7,445 bases of DNA from Armatimonadota bacterium (GTDB lineage: Bacteria > Armatimonadota > Armatimonadia > Armatimonadales > Armatimonadaceae), in NCBI GenBank assembly GCA_014381035.1, contig JACMIS010000942.1, forward strand, positions 1 through 7,445, in the 5' to 3' direction. The notes under the pieces were generated by a model. It was not told the origin of the DNA. It did not search any database and saw nothing but the letters and a program-made list of their open reading frames with translations. Positions within the stretch are counted from its first letter, which is position 1; each line of letters starts with the position of its first letter. The translations under genes and the position numbers were made by a program. This document shows, piece by piece, positions 1 through 6,106 of this stretch.

Positions 1-468
1 CCATAATATCTCCGCGATGTTAAGTTCAGGCGAATATACAGGCAGGAAGAGAATGTACAACCCTTTTGCCTCCCATGCAGCACGCCGTTTCTTCACCTCG
101 CCTTGATGGGCAGGCGCATTGTCCAGAACAACCACCGTTGGACGGGGCAAATGCTGGCTGAACTGATCCAAATAGTCACAAATCGTAGCCGCATCAATAC
201 TCTCTTGCGTCAGGCGAAAAAAGCAGCAGTTATCACAGGCGAGCAAAGCGAAGCAGTTCACCCCTCTGCCACTCGTGCTGGGAATGCTTAATTGTTCGTC
301 TTTGAAACGCCATCCATAAGGTACGCATGGCACAAGCGATACCCTGCACTCATCGCTGTAAAATAGGTCGATTTGTCTTTGCTGTGCCAATCCCTCCAAT
401 CGTCGTAAACTCGCTACCTTGAAGGCATGCTCTTCAGGATCGGGACTGCCTTTTACTCGACGCTGGAT
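1..468 (-). pseudogene. IS630-family transposase, DDE catalytic part, frame-shifted and cut by window edge
   Basis: Translating the minus strand in the -1 frame relative to the N-terminal ORF gives 156 open codons to the window edge, starting IQRRVKGSPDPEE. All three catalytic acids of the DDE/RNase H-like domain are visible: Asp39 in IDLFYSDE, Asp116 in VVVLDNAPAH and Glu153 in YSPELNIAEILW. The VPYGWRF signature between the first two fits IS630. The segment has no start codon of its own at its beginning. Extending upstream in this frame across the A7 run reads KNGCGYG, then TGA (469-471), then IQRRVKG. This fits the family's Tyr-x-Arg-Ile-x-Arg stretch with an Arg codon CGA changed to TGA. 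So both a frameshift and a nonsense codon separate it from the DNA-binding part. The extreme C-terminus lies outside the window. Called a pseudogene, with programmed recoding as the alternative. Confidence 0.75.
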
Positions 469-884
469 TCATCCGTATCCGCAACCATTTTTTTCAGGAA
501 ACGCTTCAAGGTACTGCGACTGAACTGCTTGTTTAACTCCTCTTGCAGAGCCGACTGAGCAAGGCTAAGGCGTTGTCGATTCGCTTGGACGGCGAGATGC
601 ACAGCAGGCAAATCGGTTTCTTTTTGTAGGATTGTCCGCCGACCTCGCCCTTCTTTAATATGCAGTCCGTCAATACCCTCGCTCTGATAGTGCCTAACCC
701 ACGCATTGACCGACACCATGCAGCAACCTAACTGCTCCGCAATTGCTCGCGATGGTTTCTGTCGGGCTTTGAGCAAAATCATCAGGCAACGCTGACGGAA
801 TCCATGAACCTTGCCGAACTTGTAGCCTTTTTCCAGCGCAATGCGTTGCTCATCCGTCAATGCTATTTTTGTTAAGTGGCTCAT
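453..884 (-). CDS. IS630-family transposase, N-terminal ORF (DNA-binding part)
   Basis: This ORF encodes the DNA-binding half of an IS630/Tc1-mariner-type transposase. The chosen ATG gives 143 residues beginning MSHLTKIALTDEQ. A TTG nine bases upstream would add three residues, but neither start has a strong Shine-Dalgarno site. Residues about 45-66 (SRAIAEQLGCCMVSVNAWV) form a helix-turn-helix typical of the family. They are followed by the basic linker GRGRRTIL and a second helical unit around FSRSTLKRFLKK (121-132). The frame ends at a TAA at 453-455 without any DDE residues; those lie in the -1 frame immediately downstream. Just after LKK the coding strand has seven A's (plus-strand T run 488-494), a plausible slippage site. 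Family assignment is firm; whether a functional fusion is made is doubtful because of a TGA at 469-471 in the -1 frame. Confidence 0.82.
   Translation of the reverse strand: MSHLTKIALTDEQRIALEKGYKFGKVHGFRQRCLMILLKARQKPSRAIAEQLGCCMVSVNAWVRHYQSEGIDGLHIKEGRGRRTILQKETDLPAVHLAVQANRQRLSLAQSALQEELNKQFSRSTLKRFLKKMVADTDESSVE
488..494 (-). other. A7 run, possible slippage site in the transposase
   Basis: On the coding (minus) strand, seven consecutive A's occupy the codons Lys-Lys-(A)TG directly after Phe-Leu. One extra A, or a -1 slip here, would move ribosomes into the frame carrying the DDE domain. Many two-ORF insertion sequences use such A runs for recoding. In this copy the shifted frame meets TGA seven codons after the run, so slippage alone would not give a full transposase. 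Confidence 0.45.
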
Positions 885-970
885 CGTGAGCAAATGATAA
901 CATATTTTTGATCAATCACTTACTTTCTTTAAGAGAGGTTCAGGTTACAATGCCTAATTGCTTTCCGTGG

Positions 971-1015
971 TGACTCTTAATCAGCTTGTTGTGGGTTCAA
1001 ATCCCTCACGACCCA
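971..1015 (+). pseudogene. 3' half of tRNA-Lys(CTT), probable attachment-site remnant
   Basis: Positions 974-980 form an anticodon loop with anticodon CTT (976-978) and the usual flanking T33 and A37. The 3' anticodon-stem strand is 981-985, the variable loop 986-990, the T arm 991-1007 with loop TTCAAAT, and the 3' acceptor strand ACGACCC 1008-1014 with discriminator A1015. The next bases are CTA, so CCA is not encoded. The matching 5' acceptor strand (GGGTCGT) and D arm are absent upstream. Pairing with the anticodon stem holds for 971-973 and then fails at G970 opposite G984. The T stem has one T-T mismatch (992 with 1006). Identity running from the anticodon stem to the 3' end is the typical extent of a tRNA attachment site for tyrosine integrases. 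It cannot be a working tRNA as it stands. Confidence 0.8.
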
Positions 1016-1017
1016 CT

Positions 1018-1058
1018 AAAAAGCGGTTACTATCAACAAAAGATAGTAGCCGCTTTTT
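1018..1058. terminator. Strong bidirectional intrinsic terminator
   Basis: Positions 1018-1034 and 1042-1058 pair as a 17-bp stem with one G-T wobble (position 1027 with 1049), closing a 7-base loop AACAAAA. The stem carries AAAAA on its left foot and TTTTT on its right foot, with a GC-rich core, so it can act as a rho-independent terminator in both directions. On the plus strand it follows the tRNA-Lys 3' end directly and is probably that gene's original terminator. On the minus strand it would stop transcripts coming from the carbohydrate operon, although it lies about 430 bases after that operon's last stop codon. Confidence 0.9.
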
Positions 1059-1489
1059 CGTTCATTATCATTGACACTGTTGTCAGTTACTGTTATTTTG
1101 GGACGAATGAACTCCTCCTCAAATAACTATTCGATATAGATGGCGATGGTTGCCCCCTACAATGACTACTATCACTTCTCTGCCGCGACGCGTCCGGCGA
1201 TTCAGGAATGGGCGGTGGACATGTCAGTAGTTCTGGGATCATTGTTCGCGTCTGGATAAGCGCGACGGGACGGTTCCGTACGATGTGTGTCCCTCCAACG
1301 GCTGAGATCTGGTCAGGTCCGACAACCGCCCGACCGCGCCGAGTCGGGCGATTCAGTTGATCGGGCGCAATCGTCTGACTCGGGTGATCGCGACGGCATG
1401 GGGACGGTCTTGGCGGCTCGGTGAGGCACGTTCCAGAGCTACTTTCCCCGGTAGTGGGGGCGATTTCCACGCAAAGGGGGTCCGAGTGA
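1059..1489. other. Gene-poor spacer between tRNA remnant and carbohydrate operon
   Basis: I see no convincing gene here. A 174-codon minus-strand ORF spans 1093-1617, but it is rich in Ser, Arg and Pro and overlaps the real gene at 1490 in another frame, so it looks like a shadow. A 39-codon ORF at 1140-1259 (+), beginning MAMVAPYNDYYHF, has more protein-like composition but no Shine-Dalgarno site and starts right after an in-frame TAG. The stretch also holds a GC-rich hairpin (1327-1350) and a loose three-copy repeat (1344-1386). No U-tract terminator directly follows the operon's last gene. The region may be decayed coding DNA at an island edge. Confidence 0.5.
1327..1350. repeat. GC-rich perfect inverted repeat (8-bp arms)
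   Basis: CGCCCGAC at 1327-1334 is exactly complementary to GTCGGGCG at 1343-1350 across an 8-base loop. No T run follows on either strand, so it is not a classical intrinsic terminator. It could be a protein-binding palindrome, an RNA hairpin that stabilises the 3' end of the operon transcript, or chance in GC-rich DNA. Confidence 0.5.
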
Positions 1490-2923
1490 TTATTTCCGAT
1501 TTGCGACGCGAAGTTGCGCCGCAAGCCCCATCGCCATCGGAGCGATGACACGATAGTCCGAACGCTGCAATGACTCCCCGCCCTTGTTAAACTGCGCCAT
1601 GCCTCCCAGAAATCCATCCGGCGTGAGGTGGGATTCCAATCCGGCTTCGGCGCGTTGTGCTGTCTTGCGAGCCGCGCCCGGTAACCAGCCGCGCCGCGCT
1701 CCTATCGCCAGTGCGGTCGCGATGCCCGCCGAGCCGGAAGTATCTGCGACCGATCTCGGATCGTCCAGAAAGTTCCCCCACAGCCCGTCCGCTCGCTGGA
1801 AGGGCATCGCCCAGAGCGCGGCGCGGCGGAACTCGTCGTGAAGGTCGTTCGTCTTTCCCTCCGCTCCCAGTGTTTCCAGCACGCGGGCGAATCCAAGCAG
1901 ATACCAGGCGACACCACGCGCCCAGTTGGGCAGATGCGGGCGTCCCTCGCTACTCACTCCCTGGTAAATCGTGCCCCCGATGACGTTTCGGTCGCGCCGC
2001 GTCCGTAGTTGCGCCAGTGCGAGCAAGGCGAGGTCGTCACGCTTCCATGCCCGCGACAACGCCGCGAGCGGATACCCGGCGATATAAACCCCTTCCGTTG
2101 TCGTATTGTCGCGATCCGTCACGGCATTCCCTTTATCCAGTCGTGCTCGGATCTCCCGCTCCGCCATTTTGAGGACCGGATTTTGCGGTTCGACCTGTGC
2201 GATTATCGCGAACGGTAGCAATCCCTCCATGCCATACATCCGGTTTCGCTCCGGCTTGCTTCCCGGTCCCTCATAGTCGAGGTCACCGCTCGCGGCAACG
2301 AACCGGCGTAGGTGCGCGGTCAATGCCTCACGTGCCGGTTCGTTGCCGGGAAGTTGCGCCATTTGCCATAAACCGTCCAGGACGCAACCTTCGATCCAGC
2401 CGAACGCTTGAAGGCTCGCCGGTGAGCAGAGCCGCGCCTCAAACTGCGCCCATCGGTCACTGGATACCGCGCCGAGAAAGTGAGGCGCGAACGCATCGGG
2501 GGCATCGTTGCCACCATCAAGTAACCAGAGGGGACGTTCCCCCTCCGTCTGCCGCAGGCGTACTCCTTCGCGTGCCGCCCGTGCCACCGCTTCCGGGGTC
2601 ACCGTTATCTCGAAGGGCTGACAGGCGGAGGGATAGCGAATGTCGAAAGTGCCGAGTAGTTCGCCCGTTTGAGCAGTGCGTGCTTCCATCCGCTTCGCCT
2701 CACGGACATCCAGTGCGACCGTCACCCGTAACCGTGCTGGAATCGTGCCAGTAGGCGGCTCGTTCCACTGGAGTAAGACACCGGGTGCCTTTTTTTGCGC
2801 CGAGATGGCAAATCCCGACCATCCAAACGGGATACGCTGGTTCTCCGGGATGGAGACAGACGAATCCCGCTCCGTCACCGTAGCGCGGTGATAAACAACA
2901 GACGCAAGGTTCGGTTTTAACAT
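1490..2923 (-). CDS. GH88/GH105-like six-hairpin protein, probably a divergent unsaturated-uronyl hydrolase relative
   Basis: The protein has 477 residues, longer than a typical GH105 enzyme. Residues about 1-135 are strand-rich (for example LRVTVALDV, FEITVTPEA) and look like an added beta-sandwich. From about 155 to the end it is helical, with six-hairpin (alpha/alpha)6 signatures: NWARGVAWYLLGFARVLE (333-350) and DGLWGNFLDDPRSVADTSGS (379-398) followed by AGIATALAIGARRGWLP. GH105 members remove unsaturated uronic acids from lyase products such as those of rhamnogalacturonan. Here the segment where the family usually has a catalytic Asp reads YGMEGLLPF (230-238), and the usual YHG-type motif reads IYQGVSSEG (319-327), so key residues seem replaced. 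No signal peptide is visible, so it is likely cytoplasmic. The ATG has a strong AAGGAGG nine bases upstream and overlaps the end of the small ORF before it. It is the last gene of the cluster. Fold is fairly sure; activity is not. Confidence 0.72.
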   Translation of the reverse strand: MLKPNLASVVYHRATVTERDSSVSIPENQRIPFGWSGFAISAQKKAPGVLLQWNEPPTGTIPARLRVTVALDVREAKRMEARTAQTGELLGTFDIRYPSACQPFEITVTPEAVARAAREGVRLRQTEGERPLWLLDGGNDAPDAFAPHFLGAVSSDRWAQFEARLCSPASLQAFGWIEGCVLDGLWQMAQLPGNEPAREALTAHLRRFVAASGDLDYEGPGSKPERNRMYGMEGLLPFAIIAQVEPQNPVLKMAEREIRARLDKGNAVTDRDNTTTEGVYIAGYPLAALSRAWKRDDLALLALAQLRTRRDRNVIGGTIYQGVSSEGRPHLPNWARGVAWYLLGFARVLETLGAEGKTNDLHDEFRRAALWAMPFQRADGLWGNFLDDPRSVADTSGSAGIATALAIGARRGWLPGAARKTAQRAEAGLESHLTPDGFLGGMAQFNKGGESLQRSDYRVIAPMAMGLAAQLRVANRK

Positions 2924-3036
2924 TTCAACGATCCTCCTTGATTTGCAACGCGTTTAAGCAGTGAATACGGTTTGCGGCGCACCACGCCGAACGGGACCTG
3001 ATAGATACCGACGACGGAAAATTCGGACTGACTCAT
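2917..3036 (-). CDS. Small translationally coupled ORF, 39 residues, unknown
   Basis: An ATG at 3036-3034 overlaps the TGA of the preceding gene as ATGA. It has an AGGAG site (3042-3046) five bases upstream and runs 39 codons to TAA at 2919-2917, overlapping the first seven bases of the next gene. The product begins MSQSEFSVVGIYQVPFGVV and continues RRKPYSLLKRVANQGG, ending SLKC. It is basic (RRK, KR) with a hydrophobic, aromatic first half, and has no clear signal peptide or full membrane span. I do not recognise the family. Start, stop and Shine-Dalgarno site all fit tight coupling between its two neighbours. It could be a real small protein working with the lyase-like or GH105-like enzyme. 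Alternatively its translation might only serve to deliver ribosomes to the downstream start, or it may be the remnant N-terminus of a longer protein. Evidence for translation is good; function is unknown. Confidence 0.62.
   Translation of the reverse strand: MSQSEFSVVGIYQVPFGVVRRKPYSLLKRVANQGGSLKC
2933..2939 (-). promoter_or_regulatory. Shine-Dalgarno AAGGAGG of the GH105-like gene
   Basis: A near-perfect anti-16S match lies nine bases before the ATG at 2923-2921 and inside the coding sequence of the small upstream ORF. Ribosomes translating that ORF would pass directly over this site, which suggests coupled translation. It also fixes the start of the GH105-like protein. Confidence 0.85.
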
Positions 3037-4760
3037 AATCGCTCCTGTATCCGCAGAAATACGTCCACACCCTCGGCGGGCACATCAATTTCAAGTTGCA
3101 CCGCTTGTACACCGGGCACAAAATGGAATACGCGATCCCTTGCGCCCCGAATCACCCCCGACGATTCGCAAACCACCCGTGCCTGCGGCTTATAAATCTC
3201 CACCCGACGCTCAGACCATTCGACGATTTCATCGCCGCGCGAAACAACCGGCAGGACAAAGACGGCTCCCGCACCCCGCGCATGGAAGTGGACGTGATCC
3301 GTGCCGAAGCCCGTCTCCAGCAGGAATTCACCCGCCGCCTCGCCTTGAAGATTGGTCAGCCGCCCACCCGCAGTGACCAAATCCTCGCCCGCCTCCAGTG
3401 TGGCGTTGAAGTCCAGTGCGCTCGAAAAGTCACCGCGCTCCAAACGAGGGGTGAGGACCGCGATCTCGTCGTCCGACTGTGCCTTCGCCATATTGCGCCC
3501 CTCGATCCGGTCGTAATGACTCATGCTGGAAACACACAGGGGACCGGTGGCGGCGTGCCACAGCATTGTCATCGCGCCTCCGCTGGCATGGGAGCTACGC
3601 TTGCCATAAAACACATCGGAAACGGTGAACGATGCCCGCCAATCCCCCCGCGCAACAAACGTCGTCCCGAGCGAGTGACGGTTAACAATACCACGCGGCT
3701 CGTCGCCGGGCAGGGCACGCCGCATTGCCGGGAAATACCCGCTATCCAGTGCGACGGCGAGCGCCTTGGCGTGCGCAAAGGTGTGGTGGATACAGGGCGG
3801 ACGACCGTGCTCTTTGAGATGCGGACCGCCGTACAACAAGCCATCGTGGGTGCAAGAACGCAGATACTTCACGTTACGCCACACCGCCTCCGCGATGCGG
3901 TCATCAAACCGGGCGTAGAACAACAACCCCGCGAGTCCGTCGCTGGTACGACTGCCCCACAGTGTCCACTTGAAACTGCGCGAACACCAGCCCGCATCGT
4001 AGGAGCCATCCGGCAACAGAAAATCAAGATGCGACTCGAACGAGCGCAGGATCTGCTTATGTGCTTCCACATCTCCACTAACTTCCGCGTACAGAGCGAG
4101 GTTCGGCAACGACTCTTCCAGATTGTACAGGGCGTCAACGGCATAGACGCCCCGCGCTGTCGGTACCCGCACCCCTTCTCCGAATAGAACGCCGTCCGGC
4201 AGGAAGTAATCCCGCACCCATGCCCCCCAGTGGCGCGCGGTCCCCAGAAGCGTTTCGTTCTCCAGAACGCGAGACGCGCTTGCCAGTGCCGCCGCCGCCG
4301 AAATCGGGTAGTTTATGGTGCCATGATTTGACCAGTCCACGCCGTTGATCCAGTACGCCGCGCGTTCAAGCCGGTAGGTCCACATGGCACGAACCTTCTC
4401 CGGCAGGAGTTCGCCGTGGAAATGCAACGCTTCCGCCAGTGCCAGCGTCGAGAAAACAGTGATGCCGTTCCAGTCGTTACCCTCGACGTCGTTTCGGAAC
4501 GAACCGTCCTCGTGTGAGACCACATCCGACCATCGTTGCACCGCAATCGCCGCTCGAATCCATCGCTCATCGCCGGTTTCCCGCGCGCGGCGCAGGAACG
4601 GATACAGTGCGTCCCCGCATCGCCCATGGATGAACCCGCAGTCCGGGCAGGACAGGCCGCCGTGTCGCCCGGTATCGCCGGGATCGTCGATCTGATACCG
4701 CAACAAACCCGCGCACCAGTCAGTGAGCAAGGCGGCTATATCTTCTTTCAGCAGTCTCAT
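3033..4760 (-). CDS. Heparinase II/III-like protein: alpha/alpha toroid plus beta-sandwich, putative polysaccharide lyase
   Basis: The product has 575 residues. Residues about 1-345 are helical in the way of an (alpha/alpha) toroid, and 360-575 are strand-rich, ending in a beta-sandwich. This two-part layout is that of heparinase II/III and alginate-lyase-like families, which cleave uronic-acid glycosidic bonds by beta-elimination. Notable residues are a His/Cys cluster HGGLSCPDCGFIHGRC (33-48) that could bind a metal; WSNHGTINYP (143-152), whose Asn-His and nearby Tyr resemble the neutraliser and base positions of toroid lyases; and IHHTFAHAKA (324-333). No signal peptide is visible, so a cytoplasmic role on imported oligosaccharides is likely. 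The ATG at 4760 lies 98 bases after the pyruvyl transferase stop and has only a weak ribosome-binding site. The stop overlaps the next ORF by four bases. Exact family and substrate are unresolved; an inactive or hydrolytic relative is possible. Confidence 0.68.
   Translation of the reverse strand: MRLLKEDIAALLTDWCAGLLRYQIDDPGDTGRHGGLSCPDCGFIHGRCGDALYPFLRRARETGDERWIRAAIAVQRWSDVVSHEDGSFRNDVEGNDWNGITVFSTLALAEALHFHGELLPEKVRAMWTYRLERAAYWINGVDWSNHGTINYPISAAAALASASRVLENETLLGTARHWGAWVRDYFLPDGVLFGEGVRVPTARGVYAVDALYNLEESLPNLALYAEVSGDVEAHKQILRSFESHLDFLLPDGSYDAGWCSRSFKWTLWGSRTSDGLAGLLFYARFDDRIAEAVWRNVKYLRSCTHDGLLYGGPHLKEHGRPPCIHHTFAHAKALAVALDSGYFPAMRRALPGDEPRGIVNRHSLGTTFVARGDWRASFTVSDVFYGKRSSHASGGAMTMLWHAATGPLCVSSMSHYDRIEGRNMAKAQSDDEIAVLTPRLERGDFSSALDFNATLEAGEDLVTAGGRLTNLQGEAAGEFLLETGFGTDHVHFHARGAGAVFVLPVVSRGDEIVEWSERRVEIYKPQARVVCESSGVIRGARDRVFHFVPGVQAVQLEIDVPAEGVDVFLRIQERL
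3042..3046 (-). promoter_or_regulatory. Shine-Dalgarno AGGAG of the small ORF
   Basis: AGGAG on the minus strand stands five bases before the ATG at 3036 and inside the last codons of the toroid gene. It is the main reason to take the ATGA overlap as a true start. Confidence 0.75.
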
Positions 4761-4858
4761 AAGTATTTCGCCCGCTTCTAGCTACCCTCGACGCCATTTC
4801 GCCTTTATCACACGATGCGTTTACTCTTTTCGGTGCCGTTATCGCGTACATGGGTTCA
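4761..4858. other. 98-bp spacer before the toroid gene
   Basis: This is the only clear gap between the pyruvyl transferase and the toroid gene. I find no convincing -35/-10 pair on the minus strand and no hairpin with a T run. The upstream stop TAA is followed at once by an in-frame TGA. A separate promoter for the three downstream genes could sit here but cannot be assigned by eye. Confidence 0.4.
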
Positions 4859-6076
4859 TTATTTGGACCGCGCATTGCAGGCAGTGAGAACCTCGCGGCG
4901 AACGACTGCCATCGTTTCGGTGAAGCGATTGCGCACTAAATCGCGTGCTTTTGTCGCTTTAGCCTTCGCCGCAAACGGGTTTTGCGCAAGAGTGAGCACC
5001 ATGTCAGCGACTTTCCTGACCTCCTCCTCTTTATCGAGATCGAAGAGCCATTCGCCCAGACCGATGTCGCGCCACATAAACCCTTTGTTGCTCTGCTCCG
5101 CCCATCGGCAGACCACCGCCGGAATCCCGTTCCCGATGCACATCACCGGGGAATGCATCTCGCTCCCGAACAACCCCGCCGAACGGGAATACACAGCGAG
5201 TGCCTCGTCGGGGAGCCAGAAGCGGTCGCGCCAGACGACTTTGGCACGCACATCGTCAGGGAGTTTATCCACCAGATTCTCTTTCGTGATACGGATCTGG
5301 GTTTCGTCCTCGGGGCAGATCAGGACTTTCATCGTTGTTTTACGCGTCACGGCGATAATCGCCTCGCGCAACGGAAGATGGTCGTGCTCTTTCATCTCCT
5401 CGTTGCGGGCGTGCTTGACGGGATCGAATGCTACTTTCTTTGAGGGAATCTCCCAGAACGGCGTGTTCCGCAGACGCGAGATACAGCAAAGGAAACGCCC
5501 CTCCTCAAGACCGTTCGCGCGCAAAAATGCCGACGCTTTCGCATCGTCACGCATGTCAAACCCGAACGCGGCATCGGGAGCGAGTCCGATGACCGGCGGA
5601 CGAACCCCGTCGCGGCGAGCGGCTTCGAGCGAGACCGAGTCACGGAAATAAGCGAACCGTGCCCGGCTGAGTGTCGCTTTCTCCGGAATGCCGTACAGAC
5701 CATAGGTGACGCCGTAAACACCGAAGGGTCGACCTGTCCGCCGCGTAAATCCCTCGGCGTTCTTCCATGCCAGCGTCGCCGGTCCTGAGCCATGCAGGAG
5801 AAAATCGGACGCATCCATCGCCCGGTTCAGTTCGGGGCTCGACCCGGTGCCGTCTTCGGAGACTGTCCCGCTGACGACACTAAAGCGCGGGAAACGTCGC
5901 CGGATCATCGCTTCTATATCCGGTGTCAGCGGGTTGTGCGGCCAGAGCGTTACCTCGGCTTCCGGCAGATACTGTTCCAGCACGGCCAGTGCACCCGGCG
6001 TGTGGGCAATGTCACCGATATTCACTGTTTGCCATGCGGAACAAAGCAGGATTTGCGGGGTGTGTTGCGCGGGCAT
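4859..6076 (-). CDS. Polysaccharide pyruvyl transferase family protein
   Basis: This family transfers pyruvate from phosphoenolpyruvate to sugar hydroxyls as a ketal, decorating exopolysaccharides or cell-wall polymers (CsaB/WcaK type), in the cytoplasm. From the chosen ATG the product has 405 residues. Family landmarks appear in order: NIGD in the first strand-loop (19-22), LLHGSGPATL (93-102) in place of the usual Gly-rich loop, YFRDSVSLEAARRDG (143-157), LAPDAAF (165-171) and the C-terminal SEMHSPVMCIGNGIPAVV (305-322), whose His308 matches the conserved His of the family. Two starts are possible. A GTG at 6103, three bases after the previous stop, adds nine residues. The ATG at 6076 has a GGAG about 12 bases upstream and gives the normal family N-terminus, so I prefer it. 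No signal peptide is present. Its presence among polysaccharide-cutting genes suggests the target polymer may carry pyruvate. Substrate is unknown. Confidence 0.82.
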   Translation of the reverse strand: MPAQHTPQILLCSAWQTVNIGDIAHTPGALAVLEQYLPEAEVTLWPHNPLTPDIEAMIRRRFPRFSVVSGTVSEDGTGSSPELNRAMDASDFLLHGSGPATLAWKNAEGFTRRTGRPFGVYGVTYGLYGIPEKATLSRARFAYFRDSVSLEAARRDGVRPPVIGLAPDAAFGFDMRDDAKASAFLRANGLEEGRFLCCISRLRNTPFWEIPSKKVAFDPVKHARNEEMKEHDHLPLREAIIAVTRKTTMKVLICPEDETQIRITKENLVDKLPDDVRAKVVWRDRFWLPDEALAVYSRSAGLFGSEMHSPVMCIGNGIPAVVCRWAEQSNKGFMWRDIGLGEWLFDLDKEEEVRKVADMVLTLAQNPFAAKAKATKARDLVRNRFTETMAVVRREVLTACNARSK

Positions 6077-6106
6077 ACTATTGTCATTCTCCAAATCAAT
6101 CACGGT

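Larger units (their letters stand above)
1..970 (-). mobile_element. IS630-family insertion sequence, partial (one end only)
   Basis: This is the transposase-start side of an IS630-like element; the other end lies beyond the left edge. It is recognised from the N-terminal helix-turn-helix ORF followed by a DDE domain, both on the minus strand. Base composition is visibly more AT-rich than in the carbohydrate genes to the right. I could not fix the exact tip: no inverted repeat can be matched with only one end visible, and the TA target duplication typical of the family cannot be tested. The right boundary given is the point where tRNA-Lys homology begins, so it is an upper limit. The roughly 85 bases between the transposase start and that point are AT-rich leader with no further gene. 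Confidence 0.72.

Noticed and set aside
885..970. Promoter or terminal inverted repeat of the IS630 element
   Set aside because: AT-rich, with TTGATC and TATCAT-like words, but no pair has acceptable spacing; the inverted repeat needs the other end of the element.
1112..1120. GGAGGAG-like Shine-Dalgarno sequence on the minus strand
   Set aside because: No ATG, GTG or TTG follows at suitable spacing; an ATT-started frame would run into the terminator hairpin.
1446..1459. CCCC/GGGG hairpin just downstream of the GH105-like gene as its terminator
   Set aside because: Only a 4-bp stem and followed by AAAG on the minus strand, with no T run.
1093..1617. 174-codon minus-strand ORF overlapping the GH105-like gene end
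   Set aside because: Low-complexity Ser/Arg/Pro composition, overlaps the real gene in another frame, and shows no family feature.
3096..4187. 363-codon plus-strand ORF opposite the toroid gene
   Set aside because: It lies wholly antisense to a gene with clear domain structure, its translation is rich in Arg, Pro, His and Thr with no recognisable motif, and there is no ribosome-binding site; it is a GC-driven shadow.
4725..4851. Small minus-strand ORF (42 residues) starting at 4851 and overlapping the toroid gene start
   Set aside because: No Shine-Dalgarno site and it extends out of frame into a well-supported gene; unlike the 2917-3036 ORF it has no coupling features.
4815..5651. 278-codon plus-strand ORF opposite the pyruvyl transferase
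   Set aside because: Ser/Arg-rich antisense shadow of a well-supported gene.
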